Source of the DNA: an uncultured Cellvibrio sp.
GTDB lineage: Bacteria > Pseudomonadota > Gammaproteobacteria > Pseudomonadales > Cellvibrionaceae
Length of the DNA stretch: 41,447 nt
Assembly (NCBI GenBank): GCA_946481735.1
Contig: CAMLOU010000019.1
Coordinates: 1 to 41,447 of the forward strand
Direction: 5' to 3'
Shown here: positions 34,103 to 41,376 of the stretch, one piece after another
How positions within the stretch are numbered: position 1 is the first letter of the stretch
How the letters are laid out: every line of letters starts with the position of its first letter
Notes under the pieces: model-generated
What the model saw: only the letters and a program-made list of their open reading frames with translations
The model's database searches: none
Told to the model about the DNA's origin: nothing
Program-made: the position numbers and the translations under genes

Positions 34103-35431
34103 TCAGCTCATGTATTTGATTGTCAGACTATCCAGATAAGCTTTTGGATTTTCCGGGTCAAAGACCTTGCCATCAAAGAATTTTTCAACACCACGAGACG
34201 TTGACGTGGGAATGTCGCTAGCGGGCACGTTTAATGTCGCCGCGGCATCGCGCCACATATCTTCGCGGTTCACTTTATCAATCAAAGCTTTGGTGTCAGT
34301 GGACGCCGGGAAATAACCCCAGCGCATATTTTCCGTGAGGAACCACAGGTCATGGCTGCGAAATGGATACGACGCAAAGTCTTTCCAGTACCGCATCTGG
34401 AACGGACTGTTCTCTACCACCTTGCCGTTACCGTAATCAAACGTACCCTTCATACGTTCGATAATGTCTTTATAAGGCGCATTGATCCATTTACGACCGG
34501 AGCAGATCTTCGCCATCTCTTCCTTGTTCTCGGCTTTTTCACACCACATCTGCGCTTCCATCACGGCCATCAATAAGGCTTTGGTTGCGTTGGGGTTCTT
34601 ATCAACATAATCCGCGCGCATGGCGAAGGCTTTTTCGGGATGATTGTTCCAGAGTTCACTGGTGGTATTGGCGGTGTAACCAATTTTCTGGTTGATTAAT
34701 TGCTCGTTCCAGGGTTCACACACGCAGAAAGTATCCATGCTGCCCACTTTCATATTGGCCACCATTTGCGCCGGTGGAACAACGATCGTGGAAATATCTT
34801 TGGTGGGATCAATACCGCCTGCGGCTAACCAATAACGAATCCATAGATCGTGCGTACCGCCAGGGAAAGTCATCGCGGCATTCACCGGTTTACCGCTGGC
34901 TTTTTTCTTCTCCAGGGCAGCTTTAAATGGTGTTGAATCGGTGCCCAGTTTTAAATCCGCATATTCTTTACCGACCGAGATACATTGGCCGCCCAGATTC
35001 AAGCGCGCGAGGATGTACATGGGTGTAGGAATATTGTTCGGTGTTACGACGCCCGCTGAAATCAGGTAAGGCATGGGCGACAAGATGTGAGCACCATCGA
35101 TACCATTATTTTGGGAGCCGAGCACCAGGTTGTCGCGCGTGGTGCCCCAGGAGGATTGTTTGATGACCTGCACATCGGTCATGCCATATTTCTTGAAGAA
35201 ACCTTTTTCCTCTGCAACAAATAATGGCGCGGCATCGGTGAGTGCGATAAAACCCAATTTTGCGGTGGTGGTTTCCAGGCTGCCCCCTGCGGCCCAGGCA
35301 AGACTGCCGAGCCCTTTGGGCAAACCACTTAATACCGCTGCACCACCGATCGCCGTCAGGCTGTGTTTTAAAAATTTACGGCGCTTGTTGAAATCATTGC
35401 CGCCGATCATTGTGGAAGATTTTTTTCCCAT
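34103..35431 (-). CDS. nrtA: Nitrate-binding periplasmic protein, Tat-exported
   Basis: The substrate-binding component. The N-terminus carries a twin-arginine signal (KRRKFLKHSLTAIGGAAVL), so the protein is probably exported folded. The mature part has LGFIALTDAAPLFVAEEKGFF, WGTTRDNLVLGS and DTFCVCEPWNEQLI, all typical of the NrtA/NasF/CmpA family. Nitrate is favoured over bicarbonate or cyanate because nasR is the next gene upstream. ATG 35431 gives 442 residues; an upstream in-frame TTG is less likely. The nitrate reductase genes are not in this window. Confidence 0.92.
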   Translation of the reverse strand: MGKKSSTMIGGNDFNKRRKFLKHSLTAIGGAAVLSGLPKGLGSLAWAAGGSLETTTAKLGFIALTDAAPLFVAEEKGFFKKYGMTDVQVIKQSSWGTTRDNLVLGSQNNGIDGAHILSPMPYLISAGVVTPNNIPTPMYILARLNLGGQCISVGKEYADLKLGTDSTPFKAALEKKKASGKPVNAAMTFPGGTHDLWIRYWLAAGGIDPTKDISTIVVPPAQMVANMKVGSMDTFCVCEPWNEQLINQKIGYTANTTSELWNNHPEKAFAMRADYVDKNPNATKALLMAVMEAQMWCEKAENKEEMAKICSGRKWINAPYKDIIERMKGTFDYGNGKVVENSPFQMRYWKDFASYPFRSHDLWFLTENMRWGYFPASTDTKALIDKVNREDMWRDAAATLNVPASDIPTSTSRGVEKFFDGKVFDPENPKAYLDSLTIKYMS

Positions 35432-35462
35432 TACGCCTGCCCCTGATGCCAAATTTTAAGCG

Positions 35463-35522
35463 AAAAAAAACGGTGCCACACAAAGTTAATTACCGCGCAA
35501 GCAATTAACGTATGTGGCACCG
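35463..35522 (-). terminator. Leader terminator (attenuator) before nrtA
   Basis: On the minus strand, CGGTGCCACA (35513-35522) pairs with TGTGGCACCG (35471-35480), with a second 7-bp stem GTTAATT / AATTAAC inside, followed by eight T residues (35463-35470). It ends 31 bp before the nrtA start codon, so without antitermination the operon would not be expressed. This is the expected target of NasR. Confidence 0.9.
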
Positions 35523-35588
35523 TTGCCCGTTGACTCTTGGATAAAACCAGCGCCAGGTCATCATCGACTTAGCTGCTTTGATTCGTTT

Positions 35589-35610
35589 AATTCTGCTGAC
35601 TTTCAGAATT
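35589..35610 (-). promoter_or_regulatory. Candidate ANTAR-binding hairpin in the nrtA leader
   Basis: The leader contains a 7-bp stem AATTCTG / CAGAATT with the loop AAAGTCAG. Just upstream, ATCC-AGATCAA-GGAT could form a smaller hairpin. ANTAR regulators bind paired small-loop hairpins ahead of a terminator. Exact hexaloop geometry is not matched by eye. Confidence 0.4.
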
Positions 35611-35632
35611 TCCGAATCCTTGATCTGGATAT

Positions 35633-35649
35633 TGCAGAATGCATACCAA
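35633..35649 (-). promoter_or_regulatory. Sigma-54 (RpoN) promoter of nrtABD
   Basis: TTGGTATGCATTCTGCA on the minus strand has the -24 GG and -12 GC separated by exactly 10 bases and matches 10 of 13 specified positions of the RpoN consensus. It would start transcription near 35621, giving a leader of about 190 bases that includes the hairpins and terminator. Confidence 0.75.
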
Positions 35650-35725
35650 GTTTTTCAAAATTTAAAAAATCATTTAAAAACAAGCAGTTAAATAACAGCA
35701 GAAACATTCTTTCCTTACCAACCCA

Positions 35726-35773
35726 TGCACCAGCAGCGCGCAAAAAACCGGAAAACTGCACAGGTTGCGCGCA
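35726..35773. promoter_or_regulatory. Two NtrC-like enhancer sites
   Basis: TGCACCAGCAGCGCGCA (35726-35742) and TGCACAGGTTGCGCGCA (35757-35773) each fit the NtrC pattern GCAC-N7-GTGC with one mismatch. Their centres are 31 bp apart, about three turns. They lie roughly 85-140 bp upstream of the sigma-54 promoter, next to the nasR stop, with AT-rich DNA between, suited to looping. Confidence 0.6.
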
Positions 35774-35779
35774 CAGAAA

Positions 35780-37078
35780 CTAGATCACGGGAATATTCAC
35801 CTGACGCTTTTCCTGTAGCAGATCTGCCACGTTCAGAATGGCCTCGGCAACATCCACCATCCGCCGGCTTTGGTCCATCGCTGATTGGCGCAGCATCTTG
35901 TAGGCTTGCTCTTCTGTGAGCCCGCGATGCGCCATCAATATGCCTTTCGCTCGTTCAATCTGTTTGCGTTCGTGCAACGCCCGCTTCGCAGCCGACAATT
36001 CATCACTGACGGATTGCAGGCGTTGTGCCTGGGCTTGTACAAGATCAAACAGAGAATGACTGAGGTGGGGACTCATATCTTCCACACTCAGTTTTTGCGA
36101 CTGCAGTACCGCACCGAGCCCCATCATGGAGGAGTCGAGCAACACAGCCATAGGCACCAAGGGTGGTATTGCAACCTCATTAAAAGCGGCGAGAACATCT
36201 TTGTGGCTGTGTAAATCCGCGCGAGCTTCAACAATCTTGTAGGCGGATAACTGCACCAATGCATCGGCCAATTGATTTTCAATCAACTTCATTTTATCGA
36301 TGCGTTGTGTGGCCAACTCAAACCAGAGTTCACCCAATTCTGAGGGCACTGGTTGCGCCTCACTCGCTTTTCGGGCGATCTGGCGCAAGGCTTTTAACTC
36401 TGCGCACAAACGCGACTCCGCCAATTCGCGCCAGGCATCGAGCACCTTAGCCGGACCAAACTGGTAAAAGATATCGAAGCAGCGCTCTTGTGCGTCCAAC
36501 AGATACACCATGCGCTGTTGTTCCTCCGTCGTAAAAAAGCCGGCCGTAAAACCCATCGCTCCGGCCGCGCGTTCCTGCCCGGATAGCTCCTTGCCCTGCA
36601 TAAAATTAAACATCGCCACGAGCAGCCGGGTCACCTCCGGGTCAGCAGCGGTATCGGCCGCTTCAAACACAATGGCAAGCAAACCTGCGATCAGGCGACT
36701 GAATGCCGTGGTCGCTTCGCGAGACGATAAGTGGACGGCCCGAATCCGTTCACGCAAGCGCTCCAGTGTTTCAAAACCGTGCAACACAGACGCAATCCGG
36801 CTGAACAACCGAACACTGCCAAGGTGCTGGTCAAGGCGGGAAAACTGGTTGCGCAATTTTTTTTCGGCGCGGGTGGATTCGTGAACCTGGTGCTGCAAAA
36901 CCTGAGTGAACCGAATACCGGACGAACCGAGATACACATTCGAGGCGCCGCGCTCCCGCTGCAAGCTGTGGATTAACTCGCTAAGCCCGGTAACCAATTC
37001 ACACGTCGTGCGCAGCTGTTCCAATGCATCAATCTCGCAATGTTTGGCGGCCAACAGAAAGTCTTGTGCGGATTTCAT
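35780..37078 (-). CDS. nasR: Nitrate-responsive antiterminator NasR (NIT plus ANTAR)
   Basis: The 432-residue protein has an N-terminal NIT nitrate/nitrite-sensing domain (about residues 30-290, with LIHSLQRERGASNVYL) and a C-terminal ANTAR RNA-binding domain (about 365-425, RAKGILMAHRGLTEEQAYKM). In Klebsiella, NasR binds nitrate and stops termination in the nasF leader. Here the next operon, nrtABD, has such a leader terminator, which supports the same mechanism. ATG 37078 follows GAGG. It stops about 130 bp upstream of the sigma-54 promoter. Confidence 0.95.
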   Translation of the reverse strand: MKSAQDFLLAAKHCEIDALEQLRTTCELVTGLSELIHSLQRERGASNVYLGSSGIRFTQVLQHQVHESTRAEKKLRNQFSRLDQHLGSVRLFSRIASVLHGFETLERLRERIRAVHLSSREATTAFSRLIAGLLAIVFEAADTAADPEVTRLLVAMFNFMQGKELSGQERAAGAMGFTAGFFTTEEQQRMVYLLDAQERCFDIFYQFGPAKVLDAWRELAESRLCAELKALRQIARKASEAQPVPSELGELWFELATQRIDKMKLIENQLADALVQLSAYKIVEARADLHSHKDVLAAFNEVAIPPLVPMAVLLDSSMMGLGAVLQSQKLSVEDMSPHLSHSLFDLVQAQAQRLQSVSDELSAAKRALHERKQIERAKGILMAHRGLTEEQAYKMLRQSAMDQSRRMVDVAEAILNVADLLQEKRQVNIPVI

Positions 37079-37154
37079 GGTGTTTGCCTCGGATGGTGAT
37101 AAAAAATGCGAGGCAAAACTTGTTCCAGATGAGTTTAATGAAGAGTACGTCCCG

Positions 37155-37193
37155 CGTAGGTCGAATTAGCCGCATCGCGGCGTAATCCGACAT
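37155..37193 (+). repeat. Dispersed palindromic repeat, copy 4
   Basis: CGTAG precedes GTCGAATTA (37160-37168), a long centre GCCGCATCGCGGCG and TAATCCGAC (37183-37191). It forms an inverted pair with copy 5 about 25 bp away, upstream of nasR. Confidence 0.85.
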
Positions 37194-37216
37194 GCCCTTG
37201 GGTTTGTGAATGGAAG

Positions 37217-37250
37217 GTTGTCGGATTACGCTGCGCTAATCCGACCTACG
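37217..37250 (-). repeat. Dispersed palindromic repeat, copy 5 (inverted)
   Basis: GTT, GTCGGATTA (37220-37228), CGCTGCGC, TAATCCGAC (37237-37245), CTACG: the exact reverse complement of copy 2. With copy 4 it makes a head-to-head pair reminiscent of a BIME between nasR and the DUF3012 gene. Confidence 0.9.
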
Positions 37251-37275
37251 GGGGGATGTAAAGGAGGAATTGGGG

Positions 37276-37440
37276 CTATTTGAACAGGCAGTGGCTGGCG
37301 TAATCCTTGGCTTCGTTCATGGTCCATTCGCCGTTGGGTTTGGTCTTCATTTTTTTGCACCATTCGGGGCTGCCGACTTCCGGTGCACAACCTGTAACCA
37401 AACCGAGCAACACACTCAAGGCGATAATCGTTTTACGCAT
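37276..37440 (-). CDS. DUF3012 small lipoprotein
   Basis: A 54-residue protein read directly from the sequence. It has a lipoprotein signal peptide (MRKTIIALSVLLGLVTGC) with the lipobox cysteine at residue 18. The mature part, APEVGSPEWCKKMKTKPNG then EWTMNEAKDYASHCLF, has two further cysteines and matches the DUF3012 family. Being a lipoprotein, it should be anchored in the envelope. AAGGA lies 5 bases upstream of ATG 37440. It starts 44 bp after rlmB. Function is unknown. Confidence 0.85.
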   Translation of the reverse strand: MRKTIIALSVLLGLVTGCAPEVGSPEWCKKMKTKPNGEWTMNEAKDYASHCLFK

Positions 37441-37484
37441 AGGCTTCCTTATTTTTTAGGCTAGGTTTTTTAGGCCAGGTTAGG

Positions 37485-38234
37485 TTAGGGCTTCTGTTGA
37501 CGTTGACGCACGGCTTCAAATAAACACACACCGGTCGCAACCGACACATTCAAGCTGCTGACCGTTCCCGCCATCGGAATATTCATTAAGTGGTCGCAGG
37601 TTTCCTGGGTCAGGCGCCGTAAGCCGTCCCCTTCCGCGCCCATCAAAATGCCGATGGGACCGGTCAGGTTGGACTGGTAAACCGACTGTTTTGCTTCACC
37701 GGCCGCGCCGAATAACCACACCCCCGCTTCCTGCAATTTTTTCAGGGTCCGCGCCAGGTTAGTCACTGGCACAAACGGCAAGACTTCTGCCGCACCACAG
37801 GCCACCTTGCGCGCGACCGGCGTCAAACCGGCAGACTTATCTTTCGGTGCAATCACGGCGTGAACGCCGGCGGCTTCTGCGGTGCGCATGCAGGCGCCGA
37901 GGTTATGCGGGTCGGTTACGCCGTCCAGTATTAACAGGAAGGCCGGTTCGGTGAGATTGTCCAGCATACGGAATAAAAAAGCTTCGTCATGGTTCTCACC
38001 CGGCGTACAACGTGCGACAACGCCCTGGTGATTTTCTTCATCAACCAACTCATCCAGCTTGGTGCGGTTGACCTGCTGAACAGGGATTTCATTCTGCTGG
38101 GCGGCGGCGGCAATCTTTTGCAGACGCTGATCGTTTCGCCCTTGCAATAGAAACAATTCCTGCACGCGTTGCGGTGCACTTTTCAACAGGGCCTGCACCG
38201 CGTGCAAACCATAAATCAATTCGTTATCTTTCAT
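37485..38234 (-). CDS. rlmB: 23S rRNA (guanosine-2'-O-)-methyltransferase RlmB
   Basis: Methylates G2251 (E. coli numbering) in the peptidyl-transferase P-loop of 23S rRNA. The SpoU/TrmH-type protein has an N-terminal substrate-binding domain and a C-terminal knotted SAM-binding domain with LILDGVTDPHNLGACMRTAEA, IGILMGAEGDGLRRLT and NIPMAGTVSSLNVSVATGV. ATG 38234 gives 249 residues, close to the usual length. It follows rnr on the same strand, as in most gammaproteobacteria. Confidence 0.96.
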   Translation of the reverse strand: MKDNELIYGLHAVQALLKSAPQRVQELFLLQGRNDQRLQKIAAAAQQNEIPVQQVNRTKLDELVDEENHQGVVARCTPGENHDEAFLFRMLDNLTEPAFLLILDGVTDPHNLGACMRTAEAAGVHAVIAPKDKSAGLTPVARKVACGAAEVLPFVPVTNLARTLKKLQEAGVWLFGAAGEAKQSVYQSNLTGPIGILMGAEGDGLRRLTQETCDHLMNIPMAGTVSSLNVSVATGVCLFEAVRQRQQKP

Positions 38235-38334
38235 CGCTATCTTTAACGGAGCCTCAAAAAATACAGTCAATAACCGACGGGGGTTCTAGGCCCCCTCTTT
38301 ATGATCCGCGCATAAAATCACTTCTGTTTGCGCC

Positions 38335-40998
38335 CTACTTCTCCTTCTTACGTTTAGCCAGCGCTTTTTTAATGCCAGCTGCCGCGGCCGAAAAAATTGA
38401 CTTGCCTTTAGCAGGCGCACCTGCTTTAACCGCAGGAACTGATTCTGCCTTCGTCGTGCGCCGAGCTTTTTGATCTTGATCGCCATCCGTCTCTCCTGCT
38501 GTTGAATCCACTCGGGTACGACGGGTTTTGGTTGGCGCTACATCAACCGGCGTTGATTTTGCGCTTGCCTTGCCCGCCGCTGATTTTTTCTGGCCAGCCT
38601 TGGCCACCGATTTTTCCGGTTTGGTTTTGGTCGCCTTGGCCTTTGTTGCAGCAGGGCGACTTTCAGATGCTTTTTTACCCTTGGCTGGCTTGGACGGCGC
38701 CGCTTTACCGCGCTTGGTAGCTTTTTCTGCCGGCTTGCTTTTGCCGGTTTTTGCCCGCTGCGCCACAACGGTTTCGAGCTCAAAATCGATCTTGCGATTG
38801 TCGAGATCCACCCGCACCACACGCACCATCAATTCATCGGCCAAGCCGAACACTTTGCGCGTGCGCTCACCCACCAACCGGTGCTGTGCTGCCTCAAAGC
38901 GATAATAATCGTGCGGCAAGGCGGTAACGTGAATCAGCCCTTCGACGAAGAGTTCCTTAAGTTCAACAAACAAGCCGAAACCGGTCACCGCACTCACAAT
39001 ACCGGGGAACACTTCACCCACCTGATCGCGCAGGAATTCACACTTGAGCCAGCTCACCACATCGCGCGTGGCTTCGTCGGCCCGACGCTCGGTCATGGAA
39101 CAATGCTCTCCCAGGCCCGCCATATCGCTCGGCGAATAGGGATAAATAACCCGGCTATTCAGCAACCTGGCGCCCTCGACCCGTTTAACCTGTTTTGACG
39201 GCGTTTCGCTGCGGATGACCGAACGGATCGCGCGGTGCACCAACAAGTCCGGGTAACGACGAATGGGCGAGGTAAAGTGGGTATAGGCTTCATAACCCAA
39301 ACCGAAATGGCCGAGGTTTTCCACCTGGTACATCGCTTGGCGCAGACTGCGCAGCATGACGGTCTGGATCATGTTGCTGTCCGAGCGGTTTTCGAGTTGC
39401 TCCATCAAGGCCTGGTAATCCAGCGAGGTCGGTGTATCACCGCCGGACAAAGACAGCCCCAGCTCGCCGAGGAATTCACGCAGGTTATCCAGCTTTTGCT
39501 CCGTCGGGCCTTCGTGGACGCGATACAGACCGGTGAGGTTATGCTTTTGTAAAAATTTGGCCGCACAGACGTTGGCGCAGAGCATGCATTCTTCAATTAA
39601 TTTGTGCGCGTCGTTGCGACGCACCGGCACGATGCGCTCAATCTTACGCTCTTCATTGAATACAATACGCGTCTCGACCGTTTCAAAATCAATTGCGCCA
39701 CGCTCGTCACGCGCTTCACGCAGACATTTGTAGAGATCGTGCAGCTGGTGCAATTGCGGCAAGACGTGGTGGAACTGCTGGCGCAGAGGATGCTGGTCGT
39801 CACCCCCGTGCTCAAGGATCTCGCCCACCTGGGTGTAGGTCAGGCGCGCATGGGAGTGCATCACCCCTTCGTAAAATTGATAGCCGGAGATCTTCCCGGC
39901 ATCCGTGATGGTCATCTCGCACACCATGCACAGTCGGTCCACCTGAGGATTGAGTGAGCACAGGCCGTTGGACAGCGCTTCGGGTAACATGGGTACCACA
40001 AAGTCGGGGAAATAAACGGAGTTACCGCGCAGGCAGGCCTCTTTATCCAGCGCATTATCAACGTGCACGTAGTGCGACACGTCGGCGATAGCCACGTACA
40101 AACGCCAACCGCCTTTGCGGCGCTCACACAACACGGCGTCGTCAAAGTCGCGTGCATCTTCGCCGTCAATGGTGACAAACGGCAAGTGGCGCACATCAAT
40201 ACGGTGCAGCTTGTCGGCTTCCTGCACCTCGGCGGGAATGCCGGCCGCCTCAGCTTCAACCGCCGGTGGCCAGATGTTAGGAATACCGTGGGACTGGATC
40301 GCCAGTTCAATTTCCATCCCCGGCGCCATGTGATTGCCCAGCACGCGGATCACCCGGCCTACCGGCAGACGATTTTTATCCGGCTGCTGGGTGATCTCCA
40401 CCACCACGATCTGCCCCGGCTCCGCACCACCCCAGGCACCGAAAGGAATCATGATGTCCTGGGTAATCCGCACATTCTCCGGCCGCACGAACTGCACGCC
40501 TTCTTCATTAAAGAAGCGCCCGGCCACCTGCTTGGTATTGCGCGACAGCACCTCAACAATAGCGCCCTCTTCCTTGCCGCGGTACTGATGGCCAGACAGG
40601 CGCACCAACACTTCGTCGCCGTCGAACACCCGGCGCATCTGGCGGTTATGGAGGTAGATGTCTTCGCCGCCCTCGGCGGGAATCACAAAACCGTAACCGT
40701 CGCGGTGACCCTGAACACGGCCCCGGACTACGTCGATCTTGTCGGGCCGAACATAGGCGTCGCGGCGGTTACTGATCAGTTGCCCGTCCCGCGACATCGC
40801 GATCAGGCGGCGGCGCAGCGCCTCTACCTCGTCTTCCCCGGTCAGGTTCAGCAAGTCGCACATCTCGGCATGGGTAACGGGATAGGCCGCCTTATCTAAC
40901 AATTCGAGAATGTATTCACGGCTGGGGATGGGGTTTTCGTACTTTTCGGCCTCGCGCTGAGCATAAGGGTCGGCTTTGGGCAGTTTGCGTTTCGTCAA
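38335..40998 (-). CDS. rnr: Ribonuclease R with a long basic tail
   Basis: The 887-residue RNB-family 3'-5' exoribonuclease degrades structured RNA. The layout is an N-terminal helix-turn-helix region, cold-shock domains (VQGHRDGYGFVIPAEGGEDIYL), the RNB catalytic domain (DGEDARDFDDAVLCERR) and an S1 domain (about residues 640-725). The last 140-150 residues are Lys/Ala/Pro-rich and disordered, longer than in E. coli RNase R (813 residues in total). No ATG fits: the start is TTG 40998 with AGGA 10 bases upstream. rlmB is next in the operon. Confidence 0.96.
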   Translation of the reverse strand: MTKRKLPKADPYAQREAEKYENPIPSREYILELLDKAAYPVTHAEMCDLLNLTGEDEVEALRRRLIAMSRDGQLISNRRDAYVRPDKIDVVRGRVQGHRDGYGFVIPAEGGEDIYLHNRQMRRVFDGDEVLVRLSGHQYRGKEEGAIVEVLSRNTKQVAGRFFNEEGVQFVRPENVRITQDIMIPFGAWGGAEPGQIVVVEITQQPDKNRLPVGRVIRVLGNHMAPGMEIELAIQSHGIPNIWPPAVEAEAAGIPAEVQEADKLHRIDVRHLPFVTIDGEDARDFDDAVLCERRKGGWRLYVAIADVSHYVHVDNALDKEACLRGNSVYFPDFVVPMLPEALSNGLCSLNPQVDRLCMVCEMTITDAGKISGYQFYEGVMHSHARLTYTQVGEILEHGGDDQHPLRQQFHHVLPQLHQLHDLYKCLREARDERGAIDFETVETRIVFNEERKIERIVPVRRNDAHKLIEECMLCANVCAAKFLQKHNLTGLYRVHEGPTEQKLDNLREFLGELGLSLSGGDTPTSLDYQALMEQLENRSDSNMIQTVMLRSLRQAMYQVENLGHFGLGYEAYTHFTSPIRRYPDLLVHRAIRSVIRSETPSKQVKRVEGARLLNSRVIYPYSPSDMAGLGEHCSMTERRADEATRDVVSWLKCEFLRDQVGEVFPGIVSAVTGFGLFVELKELFVEGLIHVTALPHDYYRFEAAQHRLVGERTRKVFGLADELMVRVVRVDLDNRKIDFELETVVAQRAKTGKSKPAEKATKRGKAAPSKPAKGKKASESRPAATKAKATKTKPEKSVAKAGQKKSAAGKASAKSTPVDVAPTKTRRTRVDSTAGETDGDQDQKARRTTKAESVPAVKAGAPAKGKSIFSAAAAGIKKALAKRKKEK

Positions 40999-41057
40999 AA
41001 TAAATGTCCTGTAAGGGTCCCTGGAAATGGGGTTTAAAGCGGTTAGACCTGAGATAA

Positions 41058-41101
41058 GGCTGTGATATTCGTATCACAAGCCCCGAGATAGCCTGATTAT
41101 A
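41058..41101 (-). promoter_or_regulatory. rnr promoter and leader hairpin
   Basis: A perfect -10 hexamer TATAAT lies at 41096-41101 on the minus strand; the -35 is weak (TGTGTT at 16-bp spacing). A hairpin TGTGATA / TATCACA, extended by GGC / GCC around a bulge (41058-41082), is in the untranslated leader between this promoter and the TTG start. Confidence 0.45.
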
Positions 41102-41188
41102 GGGTCAGCGCTGCGCAAACACACGAAAAGACGCGGAATCCTTACAATTTGGCATAAATAAAAATGCTAAAAAGTCGGGGGGAGCCCG

Positions 41189-41217
41189 TTGACAACCCAA
41201 GAGGGGATATTTATAGT
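41189..41217 (+). promoter_or_regulatory. Promoter of the tRNA-Leu gene
   Basis: TTGACA (41189-41194) and TATAGT (41212-41217) are spaced by exactly 17 bp. A GC-rich discriminator (TCGCGGCC) follows, typical of stringently controlled stable-RNA promoters. The leader contains a perfect 6-bp hairpin CTCGGC / GCCGAG (41225-41243) just ahead of the tRNA. Confidence 0.8.
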
Positions 41218-41251
41218 TCGCGGCCTCGGCAAACAACGCCGAGCACTCCCT

Positions 41252-41338
41252 GCCCCGGTGGTGAAATTGGTAGACACGCCAGCTTCAGGTGCTGGTGGCC
41301 GAAAGGCCGTGGAGGTTCAAGTCCTCTCCTGGGCACCA
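41252..41338 (+). tRNA. tRNA-Leu (anticodon CAG)
   Basis: An 87-base class II tRNA with encoded CCA. The anticodon stem is CCAGC / GCTGG with loop TTCAGGT, giving CAG at 41286-41288. The long variable arm GGCC-GAAA-GGCC is typical of leucine tRNAs, and the T-arm GGAGG-TTCAAGT-CCTCT is normal. The acceptor stem has one mismatch, C5 opposite U68. It reads the CUG codon. Confidence 0.96.
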
Positions 41339-41345
41339 CATTCGA

Positions 41346-41376
41346 AAGCCTCGATAGCAATATCGGGGCTTTTTTA
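41346..41376 (+). terminator. Terminator of the tRNA-Leu gene
   Basis: AAGCCTCGATA pairs with TATCGGGGCTT (one G-T wobble) around GCAA and runs into TTTTT. It lies 7 bp after the CCA end. Confidence 0.9.

Noticed and set aside
37441..37484. Short direct repeats CCTAAAAAA in the rlmB-DUF3012 gap (minus strand)
   Set aside because: Low-complexity sequence too short to assign a role.
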